Shown piece after piece: positions 48,291-55,874 of a stretch of DNA of 64,000 bases. Every line of letters starts with the position of its first letter. Position 1 is the stretch's first letter. The stretch covers positions 40,428-104,427 of the forward strand of contig NZ_JAGQBX010000003.1 of NCBI RefSeq assembly GCF_024345855.1, given 5' to 3'. The translations under genes were made by a program, and so were the position numbers. The notes under the pieces are model-generated. The model was given only the letters and a program-made list of their open reading frames with translations. It searched no databases and was not told the DNA's origin. The DNA is from Synechococcus sp. GreenBA-s (GTDB lineage: Bacteria > Cyanobacteriota > Cyanobacteriia > PCC-6307 > Cyanobiaceae).

Positions 48291-49652
48291 TTGGCTCCAT
48301 TCCAGTTGACGTTGGTGCCCCTCGATCCCGCCACCCTTCGGTCCCTGCCGAGCACGCCAGCGCTGAGCGGAGTGCTCGAGATCCTTGCCTTTTTTCGGGA
48401 TCCTGATTTCGCCCGCTCCCGCTTCGAGCGCTACGGCGATGTGTATGAAACCAGCCTGCTGGGGCAACGGACCGTGTTCATTCGCGGCGGCCAGGCGATT
48501 GGCGACCTGTTCGCCCAGGGCGATGCGGTCCAGGGCTGGTGGCCCGACAGTGTGCGTGAGCTGCTGGGGCCCCTGTCGTTGGCGAACCGCAACGGTGCCG
48601 ACCACAAGGCCCGCCGCCGGGTGGTGGGCCAGCTGTTCGCCTCAGCTGCCCTCAAGCGCTACAGCCCAACGATCGTGGCGCTGGTCAACGAGCTCAGCCA
48701 GGAGCTGATCGCCTCAGATGCGCCGGTGGCCCTGGTGCCAAAACTGCGGCGTTTTGCCTTCAGCGTGATTGCGAGCACGGTGCTGGGGCTTGACCCCGTC
48801 GATCGCGATGCCCTGTTCGTGGATTTTGAAACCTGGTGCCAGGGTCTCTTCTCCCTGCCTCTCGCGTTGCCCGGCAGCCCCTACGCCCGTGCCCGCCAGG
48901 CCCGCCAACGTCTGCTCATGCGCCTAGGCGCTGTGCTGACGAAGGCGCAGGCCGCCATGGCTTCCGGAGCACCCATCGCCGCCGGCGGCCTTGATCTGCT
49001 GGCCGGTGGCCTGGATGAAGCCGGTCTCCCCCTGGGCGACGACGACGTGGCGGAGCAGCTTCTGCTGCTGCTGTTTGCCGGCTACGAAACCACCGCATCC
49101 GCCCTGAGTTGCCTGCTTCTGACCCTGCTGCAACACCCAGCCGAGCTGGCCTGGCTCATGGAGGAACTCGACGTCTTGCCGTGGCCGCCTGAGGAGGGGG
49201 AGGCTGGGGCCGCCACCGACGCCCTCCGGGCTCCGCGGCTCGATGCGGTCGTGAAGGAGGTGATGCGGCTGACCCCGCCGGTGGGAGGGTTCTTCCGCCG
49301 CACCCTGGAGCCCATTGCCCTGGCGGGTGTACTGGTGCCAGCCGATCGGGTGGTTCAGGTGAGCATCGCCGCCAGCCAGCGCCATGGGGCCGATACGGAG
49401 GATCTGGCGATCTTCCGGCCGCAGCGGCACTTGGCTGGTAACACCACGGCCACCTTGCTGCCGTATGGGGGCGGTGAGCGGGTGTGCCTGGGCAAGGCGC
49501 TGGCGGAGCTGGAGATCCGGCTACTGGCGGTGGGTCTGCTCAAACAGCTGACCTTGGAGCTGGAGGCGGATCAGGACCTGACGCTCAGGGTCATTCCCAG
49601 CCCCTCGCCGGCGGATGGCCTGCTGGTGCGCGCCCATCCCAGAGCCAGCTAA
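48291..49652 (+). CDS. Cytochrome P450 (CYP120-like)
   Basis: The 453-residue haem monooxygenase has the I-helix motif LFAGYETTAS, the K-helix ExxR in VVKEVMRLTPPVGG, and the haem loop YGGGERVCLGKALAELE with the Cys399 ligand. No membrane anchor is seen, which fits soluble cyanobacterial P450s. The overall pattern resembles the CYP120 group (retinoid hydroxylase in Synechocystis). The start is uncertain: TTG 48291, TTG 48306 or GTG 48315. It may modify the nearby polyketide or act on apocarotenoids. Confidence 0.92.
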   Translation: MAPFQLTLVPLDPATLRSLPSTPALSGVLEILAFFRDPDFARSRFERYGDVYETSLLGQRTVFIRGGQAIGDLFAQGDAVQGWWPDSVRELLGPLSLANRNGADHKARRRVVGQLFASAALKRYSPTIVALVNELSQELIASDAPVALVPKLRRFAFSVIASTVLGLDPVDRDALFVDFETWCQGLFSLPLALPGSPYARARQARQRLLMRLGAVLTKAQAAMASGAPIAAGGLDLLAGGLDEAGLPLGDDDVAEQLLLLLFAGYETTASALSCLLLTLLQHPAELAWLMEELDVLPWPPEEGEAGAATDALRAPRLDAVVKEVMRLTPPVGGFFRRTLEPIALAGVLVPADRVVQVSIAASQRHGADTEDLAIFRPQRHLAGNTTATLLPYGGGERVCLGKALAELEIRLLAVGLLKQLTLELEADQDLTLRVIPSPSPADGLLVRAHPRAS

Positions 49653-49790
49653 GCCTCCTACCGCACCAGCACGGGCGGGGGCCCCGGCTTTTCAGATCAA
49701 AGCTGGGGAGATGGGAAGCATGGGCTCGAGGAACCGTGGGCAACGATTAACATTTCGTTGCATTAGGGTGATGGAAAGAGCTTTACACCC

Positions 49791-50015
49791 TTGAACGACC
49801 TTCTGGCTGCTGTCTACCTGATCTGCTTTTCGGTCATCGCCGGTGGAGCTTTTGCCTTGATGAGTCAGAACCTGCGCGGCTCCGCTGCGCTGGCTTCCAA
49901 GGGAAGTGGCCCCAAGCCGAGGCGCCATCCCGAGGCTCCCGAGCCCGGTGACGAAGTTCTCTACGTCGACCTCAGCCGGGAGCGGCTGGAGGAGCTCTAT
50001 CAACAGGCGTCGTAA
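49791..50015 (+). CDS. Small membrane-anchored conserved protein
   Basis: The 74-residue protein has one N-terminal helix (LLAAVYLICFSVIAGGAFALM), a basic linker, and a C-terminal DEVLYVDLSRERLEELYQQ segment that reads as conserved. The start is a TTG at 49791. No function is recognised, though the layout recurs in cyanobacterial small proteins. Confidence 0.65.
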   Translation: MNDLLAAVYLICFSVIAGGAFALMSQNLRGSAALASKGSGPKPRRHPEAPEPGDEVLYVDLSRERLEELYQQAS

Positions 50016-50262
50016 GTCATCAGCTCATGACGGCGACTCCCGCAGCCGAGCCGGCGCTGGAGCTGCTGCCGGCAGCCCAGGCCACGGCCCTGCGGCTCAC
50101 CGTCCTTGAGGGTCTTACCTGCGAGCCGCCGCGACGCAGCTGCAGATCAGCCCGACGGTCGTGTCGCACCGGGAGGTGAGCCTGGCGACTCCTCGGGCCC
50201 AGAAGAAGGCCCCCGCCGCCCTGCGCCATCAGCTCGCAGGTGGGCGACGAGGCCACCGTGGC
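50016..50262. other. Stretch without a supported gene
   Basis: A plus-strand start at 50027 gives about 50 residues that break up. The neighbouring frame reads RAAATQLQISPTVVSHREV, which has a helix-turn-helix look. It may be a frameshifted regulator or phage small gene, but it is too short to call. Confidence 0.35.
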
Positions 50263-50454
50263 TCAGGCCTGCTCGAACACCAGGGTGCTGAGCGGCCACC
50301 AGCCGCCACCGCCCTCGTCGTAGCTGAGCTCCACCATCGGATCCTCGGGGCTGCTGCTGTCGAGGCTGAACACCGTCGCGCCGGTGCTGGGGCTGATGAC
50401 ATCCCGTCAGCAACGCACGCCGATCGCTGGTAGGGGTGTGGGGCTAGTGGTCAT
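50263..50454 (-). pseudogene. Small phage-like gene with an in-frame UGA
   Basis: The ATG at 50454 sits 3 bases after the tail-like gene. The frame reads MTTSPTPLPAIGVRC, then TGA (50407-50409), then continues in the same frame as RDVISPSTGATVFSLDSSS and MVELSYDEGGGGWWPLSTL to FEQA and a normal stop. The part after the UGA is clearly protein-like. The simplest reading is a Trp codon mutated to UGA in a decaying prophage; readthrough is possible. Confidence 0.55.
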
Positions 50455-50457
50455 GGC

Positions 50458-51111
50458 TCAGGGGCTCAGCATCACCCGGTTGCCAGAGCCGCTGTTGCTC
50501 ACGGCCACGAACTGGCCCAGCTGCGGCGCCCAGCAGAGCGAACGCCAGCCCAGATCGGCAGCAGAGCTGCGCACGCTCCAGTTGAAGCCATCGGGGCTGG
50601 TCATCACGCGGTTGCCAGTGCCGCCGCTGGCCACCGCCACCAGCAGCCCCCGTTCCGGTGCCCAGCAGAGGGAAGTCCAGATGTTGTCCGCTGGGGTCGC
50701 CCGCGTCGTCCAGCTGAGCCCATCGGGAGACGTCATCACCCGGTTGCCGCTGCCGCTGTCGCCAACGACCACGAACAGCCCCAACTCAGCGGCCCAGCAG
50801 AGCGCCACCCAGCTGTTCTCCATCGCTGCGGCTCGGGAGGTCCAGCGGAAGCCATCGGCGGAGGTCATCACCCGGTTGCCCGTGCCGCTGTTGGATACGC
50901 AGGCGTACAGGCGCAGCTCCGGCGACCAACACACCGCCTGCCAGCTGTTGTCCGCCGCGGAACGGGCGCTCGCCCAGAGCAGGCCGCTGATCCCCAGCAC
51001 CGGCGCCGGGCTCAACAGTTCCGCCAGCGCAGAGGCTTGCAGATGGTAAGTGCCGGCCTGGGGCCCGCTGGGACGGGTGATCGCCAGCCGGTCATCGGGA
51101 TGGAGCGTCAT
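50458..51111 (-). CDS. Repeat-containing phage tail-like protein
   Basis: The 217-residue product from the ATG at 51111 begins MTLHPDDRLAITRPSGPQAG, like adaptor segments of phage tail fibre proteins. It then has four to five repeats of about 41 residues with the consensus GNRVMTSPDGxxWTTR and xxWxSLCWAPExGLxVAV, a beta-propeller type repeat. It ends in such a repeat. The frame is open upstream into a scaffold-like fragment. It is probably the surviving part of a prophage. Confidence 0.6.
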   Translation of the reverse strand: MTLHPDDRLAITRPSGPQAGTYHLQASALAELLSPAPVLGISGLLWASARSAADNSWQAVCWSPELRLYACVSNSGTGNRVMTSADGFRWTSRAAAMENSWVALCWAAELGLFVVVGDSGSGNRVMTSPDGLSWTTRATPADNIWTSLCWAPERGLLVAVASGGTGNRVMTSPDGFNWSVRSSAADLGWRSLCWAPQLGQFVAVSNSGSGNRVMLSP

Positions 51112-51615
51112 CAGGGGGCTGCTGGATCGGAGCCATCGCTCAGGGCAGGGCCGGCAGGCTGCTGATGTCCAGGGGCATGGAGTTCCCGGCCGGCTGGGTG
51201 GCCGCGAGACCTCCCGCTTGCGCCCGGCCTGCTGCAGGCGGGCGTATTCGTCGGGGTTGATCTCCGAGAAGCGGGCCAGCTGGGCGGGGGCCTTGCGGAG
51301 CTCCTTCTCCAGCTGGTTACGGCGGCGTCGCTCGGCCCGCAGCGGATCCGCCCCGGCAAGCGGAGCCGTGCCGGCGGGGGGATCGTCGCTGTCGCTGCTG
51401 CCGTTACCGGCATCCAGAGGAGGGGTGGCATCGAGCGTGTCGTCGTCGGGGCCACCACCCAGGCCGGAGTCCTCGTCACCGTCACTGTGGAAGGGATCCG
51501 CCTCCGCGGCTGATGGAGCACTGGAGCTGGCTGGGCACTGGTTGGGCTGCTGCTGGATCTGGGGCTGGCGTCGCCAGGGCGCAGCGGAGTCAGAAAGAAA
51601 GGAAGAGGGCATCAC
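51112..51615 (-). pseudogene. Phage scaffolding-like fragment fused in frame to the tail-like gene
   Basis: From the ATG at 51615 (or the next codon) the frame encodes an acidic, Asp/Ser/Pro-rich head. It then gives ERRRRNQLEKELRKAPAQL and FSEINPDEYARLQQAGRKRE, which look like the coiled coil of phage capsid scaffolding proteins. After that the frame is arginine/proline-rich junk until the tail-like start at 51111. I read this as a deletion joining two distant phage genes. Confidence 0.5.
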
Positions 51616-51719
51616 CCATCACGGCGGTGGTGCTGCGGGCGCCCCGTCCGGGCTGCGCTCGCTCCTCCTGTTGCCAAGGGCGCTGGCTGAGAATGGCCCC
51701 GTTTCGCCTGCAAACCGCC

Positions 51720-51998
51720 ATGACCTCCGGCATCTCGGTTATGTCCAACCCGGATCCGGCTCAGCTGGAGAGCCTTGGCGTGATGAGCTGGCCGACCTGG
51801 GGCTGCGAGGTCAGCAGCTTCCCCTGGACCTACGACGAGCAGGAGACCTGCCTGCTGCTGGAGGGAGATGTCACGGTCACGCCTGATGGCGGTGAGCCGA
51901 TGCGCTTTGGGGCCGGTGATCTGGTGGTGTTTGACGCCGGGCTGAGCTGCACCTGGGAGGTGCACGCCCCGGTGCGGAAGCACTACCGCTTTGGCTGA
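51720..51998 (+). CDS. Cupin-fold protein (Cupin_3/DUF861)
   Basis: The 92-residue single-domain cupin reads MSWPTWGCEVSSFPWTYDEQ, ETCLLLEGDVTVTPDGGEP and FGAGDLVVFDAGLSC. This is the two-motif pattern of the DUF861 group, with the first motif lacking the usual metal histidines (WTYDEQE instead of HxH). An ATG at 51693 would add nine residues. Ligand unknown. Confidence 0.82.
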   Translation: MTSGISVMSNPDPAQLESLGVMSWPTWGCEVSSFPWTYDEQETCLLLEGDVTVTPDGGEPMRFGAGDLVVFDAGLSCTWEVHAPVRKHYRFG

Positions 51999-52021
51999 GG
52001 ACTGCCGCCAGAGTGGAGCCC

Positions 52022-52258
52022 ATGCAGAAGCCGCCCTGTCCAACACCGCGCGAGAGCACCGGGGCGATGGTTCGCAACATCGGCCGAGAGCTGGCGGAGA
52101 TCGAGCAGGCCATCGGCCGCTGCCGGGGCGATCGCGTCGCGGAGCACAAGCTGACGGGCAGCTGGATGGTCCATCTGCTGATCAGCAGCACAGAGCTGCT
52201 GCACAACCTGTTGATCGACACGGCCAAAAGGCCCCAGCGGATCAACGGCCCGGGGTGA
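52022..52258 (+). CDS. Small hypothetical helical protein
   Basis: The frame from an ATG at 52022 encodes about 78 residues. MVRNIGRELAEIEQAIGRC and SWMVHLLISSTELLHNLLID look like two amphipathic helices. No family is recognised. The 3' end overlaps a tiny membrane ORF on the other strand. Confidence 0.45.
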   Translation: MQKPPCPTPRESTGAMVRNIGRELAEIEQAIGRCRGDRVAEHKLTGSWMVHLLISSTELLHNLLIDTAKRPQRINGPG

Positions 52259-52358
52259 CGGGCCGGGTCCAGCGCCGGCACCGCCAGACCCCGACGCCGA
52301 ATCCCCAGCCGAGAACACTGGTTAGCAGGAAGGCGATGGCCTGGATGTTGCCGGCCAT
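52242..52358 (-). CDS. Possible 38-residue membrane protein
   Basis: The ORF reads MAGNIQAIAFLLTSVLGWGF, then GVGVWRCRRWTRPVTPGR: one hydrophobic helix followed by a basic tail. That is the classic layout of a small single-pass protein. It lies downstream of the hli terminator on the same strand. It is supported by composition only. Confidence 0.4.
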   Translation of the reverse strand: MAGNIQAIAFLLTSVLGWGFGVGVWRCRRWTRPVTPGR

Positions 52359-52384
52359 GGGAACGGAGATCCAGCGGTTGCCAT

Positions 52385-52411
52385 CAAAAAACCCCCAGGG
52401 TTGCCGGGGGT
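52385..52411 (-). terminator. Rho-independent terminator after the hli gene
   Basis: On the minus strand ACCCCCGGCAACCCTGGGGGT is followed by six T residues, about 25 bases after the stop of the first hli gene. Confidence 0.88.
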
Positions 52412-52436
52412 AGGGGCTGACGAACCGAGCAGGGGC

Positions 52437-52673
52437 TCAGAAGCAGAAGGGCAGGTACTGGGTGCGGCAGGCCGCATAGCCATCCACCAGTGGGCCGAGG
52501 CCGATCTGGTGGGCGATACCGAAGCCGGTGAGGCCCTCCACCACGATGCCGATCACGATCCCGAGCATGGCGGCGCGGCCATTGAACAGTTCAACGCGCT
52601 TGAGCTGCTCCATGTGGATCAGCTGCTCGGCGCGGTGCTGCAACCACTGGTCGTTGGCGGGGGTCTTGGTCAT
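52437..52673 (-). CDS. High-light-inducible protein (HLIP/SCP)
   Basis: HLIPs are single-helix thylakoid proteins that bind chlorophyll and carotenoid and dissipate excess energy near photosystem II assembly. The 78-residue protein has the chlorophyll-binding helix VELFNGRAAMLGIVIGIVVE, carrying the ExxNGRxAM motif. It has a soluble N-terminal helix and a C-terminal end with two cysteines. It is the first gene (in genome order) of an hli cluster and is followed by a strong terminator. Confidence 0.94.
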   Translation of the reverse strand: MTKTPANDQWLQHRAEQLIHMEQLKRVELFNGRAAMLGIVIGIVVEGLTGFGIAHQIGLGPLVDGYAACRTQYLPFCF

Positions 52674-52732
52674 GGGAGCTCCGATGCGGTGGGAATGGGG
52701 CAGTGGTCGTGGGCGAACGGTCCGTCGGCCGC

Positions 52733-52852
52733 TCAGCGGCTGCTGGTGGGAGCCAGGTCGCTGGGGCGGCTGAGCACGAAGACGGTCATGCCGGTGAGCA
52801 GCACCACGAGGGCGACAACGGCTGTGATGGCAGGGGTGTAATCGGTGCTCAT
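52733..52852 (-). CDS. 39-residue single-helix membrane protein in the hli cluster
   Basis: The ORF reads MSTDYTPAITAVVALVVLLT then GMTVFVLSRPSDLAPTSSR: one hydrophobic helix with a short polar tail. It lies between the two hli genes on the same strand, 5 bases after the stop of the second. The layout resembles the tiny subunits of photosystems, but I cannot match it to a named Psb protein. Confidence 0.65.
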   Translation of the reverse strand: MSTDYTPAITAVVALVVLLTGMTVFVLSRPSDLAPTSSR

Positions 52853-52857
52853 GGCGA

Positions 52858-53001
52858 TCAACCGAGACCGATCTGCTGAAGGATGCCCTGGCCTGTGAGC
52901 AGCTCGGTGGTCAGGCCGATCACGAAGCCGAGCATGGCCAGGCGACCATTCCAGGTCTCGGCGAATTCGACAAACCCAAAGCGGGAAGCTGGTTCAGCCA
53001 T
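52858..53001 (-). CDS. Short high-light-inducible protein
   Basis: The 47-residue HLIP begins MAEPASRFGFVEFAETWNGR and continues LAMLGFVIGLTTELLTGQGI. The ETWNGRLAMLGF core is the chlorophyll-binding motif. It is the promoter-proximal member of a cluster with the 39-residue membrane protein and a longer HLIP. Such genes are typically induced by high light or stress; no regulatory site is identified here. Confidence 0.92.
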   Translation of the reverse strand: MAEPASRFGFVEFAETWNGRLAMLGFVIGLTTELLTGQGILQQIGLG

Positions 53002-53485
53002 GACTGTTTCAGTTCGTTACGAAAACTGTAACGCCATGTGAAGCGGTGGGGCGAGGCGGGTTCCCGCACGGATGCCGAAATGGATGTGGGGCGCCGGCCG
53101 TGGCCTGTCTGAGCCCTCCGCCAGCCCTCGGCCCAGGGATTCCACGGCCTCCTCAACAGCAGGCGCCGAGCGCCTCGCTGGCCGGGTGATCCACTCGCCC
53201 GCCGGCAGAGGTGTCGCCGCCAGTGGTGTCGCCGGCAGGTAGCCCGGCACCGTCCGAGACCCGGTAGCGCCGAGATCGCTGCGACAGAGAGCGAACATCC
53301 CAGTCGGCTAGCGCCAGGACCCCATCGACACCACCGATTACACCACCACATTCTTTGCTTGCCCGGGTATCCATGGAATCTCACGGGACGCCCAACCAGC
53401 AGGAGAGCCACTGTGGTGCAGTGGGTCTCAGGTCGTCTTGAAAACCTCAAGGAGCTTGCAGGAAACTCAGTCGAGGGACCGGAAG
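53002..53485. other. Intergenic stretch upstream of the hli cluster
   Basis: No convincing gene. It must hold the hli promoter. Short GGTGTCGCCGCCAGTGGTGTCGCC direct repeats occur near 53209-53232, and a minus-strand frame at 53017-53298 gives a 93-residue translation without family features. Confidence 0.45.
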
Positions 53486-53570
53486 CGGAGGGGGTGGGAT
53501 TCGAACCCACGGTGCCTTTCGGCACGCCGGTTTTCAAGACCGGAGCCATCAACCACTCGACCACCCCTCC
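53486..53570 (-). tRNA. tRNA-Ser(UGA)
   Basis: The minus strand folds as a class II tRNA: acceptor GGAGGGG with CCCCTCC and discriminator G, D-arm GGTCGAGTGG, and anticodon stem-loop CCGGT-CTTGAAA-ACCGG giving anticodon UGA. It has a long variable arm and a T-arm with GGTTCGAATCC. Length is 85 bases, without encoded CCA. Confidence 0.96.
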
Positions 53571-53673
53571 AGGCCCACGGGCCTCGGGCCATCATCCCAT
53601 GGGCCGCCCTTCTGCGGAGGGGATGCCGCCTCCGACCTAATCTTCGGTAGCCAGACGCAGGGTTCAAGCAGCG

Positions 53674-54921
53674 ATGGGCAGGCCCTCCGCCCCCGGCTTT
53701 ATCCAGCGCCTATCCATCCGCGCCACGCCACGGTCGATGATCTCGATCCAGCGCACCTTCCTGGTGATCGCCATCACCAATGGCATCGCGCTGCTGTACC
53801 TGATCATCACGTCATTCCAGCTGCTGTTCGATCGCAGCGCAGGCCGCGAGAACCACTACCTCACGCTCCTGTGCAGCCTGGTGCTGCTGGTGCTGGCCAC
53901 CATCTCCGCCAGGATCATCAGCATGCGGGTGGTTCAGCCGCTGGCCCGCCTGGCCAGGGAATCCCGGCGGATCGAGGCGGGAGATCCCGAGCTGATGCTG
54001 AGCGTGTTCAGCAACGACGAGGTGGGCCGGGTGGCCACCGCCTTCAACCAGGTGCTCACCACCATGCGCCGAACCATGCTGGAGCTGGAGGCGACGAACC
54101 AGCAGCTGCGCAGCGCCCAGCGCCAGATCCACGACTCGATCCGCTACGCCGCCCTGCTGCAGCGGGCGATCCTGCCCGAGCGCCAGCTGCAGCAGGCCTT
54201 CGGGGATCAGCACTTCATCCTCTGGCAGCCCCGCGACACCGTGGGCGGGGATTACTACGTGTTCCACTGCCAGGGATCCCGCTGCCTGGCGGGCGTGGCC
54301 GATTGCGCAGGCCATGGGGTGCCCGGCGCCATGATGACGATGCTGGCCCGCTCCGGCATTGATCGGGCCATCGAGCAGGTGGGCCTCCGCTCCCCCGCGG
54401 CGGTGTTGAGCCGGGTGGATGCGGCGATGCGGGCCATGCTCGGCGATGCCCATCAGTCCCGCGCCATGGCCACCAGCATGGACATGGGGCTGGTAGTGCT
54501 CGACAGCGACGCCGACACCCTGCTGTTTGCAGGAGCCAAGATCACGCTCTACTGGAGCGACGGCGATCAGGTGCATCGGGTCAAGGGCGACAACCGCGCC
54601 CTCTGTGATCGTCGTCCCGGCACCTACCACGACCACGTGGTCCCGTTGCAGCCTGGCTTCACCTATTACCTCAGCACCGATGGGTTCCTCGACCAGTCGG
54701 GCGGCAGCCATGGCTTCGGCGTCGGCAGTGATCGCTTCGTGGCCTGGGTGCTGGAACACGCCGCCAAGCCCCTGCAGGAGCAGGCGCGCGCCTTCTCCGA
54801 CTCCCTGGATCGCTTCCGCGGCGGCCACCCCCAGCGTGACGACATCACGATCCTCTCCTTCCGCTACCCCCCCCAGACCGTGAGCAACCCACCCCGACCC
54901 GGCGCCGAGGAGGTGGCATGA
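53674..54921 (+). CDS. siaA: SiaA-like membrane PP2C serine/threonine phosphatase with HAMP domain
   Basis: The 415-residue protein has two membrane helices near the N terminus (about residues 28-50 and 65-88, around a very short periplasmic loop). A HAMP segment (RVVQPLARLARESRRIEAGD to DEVGRVATAFNQV) and a coiled-coil linker follow, then a SpoIIE-type PP2C domain. PP2C metal sites are visible in PRDTVGGDYYVF, ADCAGHGVPGAM, STDGFLDQ and HPQRDDITIL. In Pseudomonas, SiaA dephosphorylates SiaC and so switches on the cyclase SiaD. The next start overlaps its stop as ATGA. Confidence 0.88.
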   Translation: MGRPSAPGFIQRLSIRATPRSMISIQRTFLVIAITNGIALLYLIITSFQLLFDRSAGRENHYLTLLCSLVLLVLATISARIISMRVVQPLARLARESRRIEAGDPELMLSVFSNDEVGRVATAFNQVLTTMRRTMLELEATNQQLRSAQRQIHDSIRYAALLQRAILPERQLQQAFGDQHFILWQPRDTVGGDYYVFHCQGSRCLAGVADCAGHGVPGAMMTMLARSGIDRAIEQVGLRSPAAVLSRVDAAMRAMLGDAHQSRAMATSMDMGLVVLDSDADTLLFAGAKITLYWSDGDQVHRVKGDNRALCDRRPGTYHDHVVPLQPGFTYYLSTDGFLDQSGGSHGFGVGSDRFVAWVLEHAAKPLQEQARAFSDSLDRFRGGHPQRDDITILSFRYPPQTVSNPPRPGAEEVA

Positions 54922-55469
54922 CAACCGCCATCCACAACCTGGCCAGCCTGCGGCAGTTCTTCAACGCCGAACGGATCCTGATCTGCTTCAACGGCCCGAT
55001 CTCCCGCAACCTGATCGGCGAGATCGGCCAGGCCCTGCGCAGCCACATCGAGGGAAGCCGGGGCGATGGCAGCACGGCCATGGATGTGTTCAGCGTCTAC
55101 ATCGAAATGAGCCAGAACATCCGCCATTACGCCGGCGCCGTCGGTTACGGCGATACCGAGGCCTCCGCCACCGTGGTGATCGCCACGACCCCCGATCAAC
55201 GCTTTGCCGTCTCGGCCGGCAACCTGGTGGAACTCGCCGATGGCCACGCCCTGGTCGAACGCGTTCAGGCGCTCGCCAGCCTCGACAAGGCGGGGCTGAA
55301 GGCCCTCTACAAGCAGCAGCTGCGCCAACCCCGCGATCCGCAACGCAGCACTGGGGCCGGCCTGGGCCTGATCGAGATCGCCCGCCGCGCCAGCGAGCCC
55401 CTGGAGGTGAGCCTGGAGCCCCAGGCCGATGGCGGCCGCGGTTTTCTGATCCTCCGTGCGATCATCTGA
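54918..55469 (+). CDS. siaB: SiaB-like HATPase-fold protein kinase
   Basis: The 183-residue protein matches the SiaB/DUF6272 family, which phosphorylates SiaC. The HATPase-like N box is in SVYIEMSQNIRHYAGAVGYG, a VVIATTPDQRFAVSAGNLV strand pair follows, and a glycine lid GAGLGLIEIARRASEPL ends the domain. It lies between SiaA- and SiaC-like genes, with ATGA overlap upstream and 3 bases to the next gene. The kinase role is from the family. Confidence 0.86.
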   Translation: MTTAIHNLASLRQFFNAERILICFNGPISRNLIGEIGQALRSHIEGSRGDGSTAMDVFSVYIEMSQNIRHYAGAVGYGDTEASATVVIATTPDQRFAVSAGNLVELADGHALVERVQALASLDKAGLKALYKQQLRQPRDPQRSTGAGLGLIEIARRASEPLEVSLEPQADGGRGFLILRAII

Positions 55470-55472
55470 GCC

Positions 55473-55874
55473 ATGCCCTCACCGGAAGACACCAAGGATT
55501 TCTCCCTGCCCGGCGGCCCCGCCACGCCGTCGATCACAGGCAGCTGGGACAGCGGCCTGATCGTGATTGCAGGCGAGTCGTACCCGGAGAACACCTTCGA
55601 GATCTTTGATCCGCTGCTCTCCTGGGTGGAGACCTTCCTGGCGACAGCTGGGCGGCGCCTGCAGATGGACCTGCAGCTCAATTACCTCAACACCAGCAGC
55701 ATTCGCGCCATCATCGACGTGTTCGAACTGCTGGAAGCGGCGGGCGCAGACGGCAAGGATGTGTTGGTGCAGTGGCTGTACGACCCGCGTAATCCCAGGG
55801 CCGCTGAAATGGGAGAGGAGTTCAAGGAGGACTATTCCTTTCCGTTTGCCATCCTGCCCGTGGATCCGAGCTGA
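55473..55874 (+). CDS. siaC: SiaC-like phosphoprotein switch (DUF1987)
   Basis: The 133-residue protein has GESYPENTFEIFDPLLSWVE, the strand LQLNYLNTSSIRAIIDVFE, and VQWLYDPRNPRAAEMGEEF. This is the full DUF1987 pattern. In Pseudomonas SiaC the phospho-acceptor is a threonine in the NTSS loop; Thr74 here sits in that position. Unphosphorylated SiaC binds and activates SiaD. Its stop overlaps the start of the cyclase gene by one base. Confidence 0.9.
   Translation: MPSPEDTKDFSLPGGPATPSITGSWDSGLIVIAGESYPENTFEIFDPLLSWVETFLATAGRRLQMDLQLNYLNTSSIRAIIDVFELLEAAGADGKDVLVQWLYDPRNPRAAEMGEEFKEDYSFPFAILPVDPS

Noticed and set aside
53359..53650. Short plus-strand frames across 53.4-53.6 kb
   Set aside because: They run through tRNA-Ser(UGA) on the opposite strand and carry the antisense of its T-arm.
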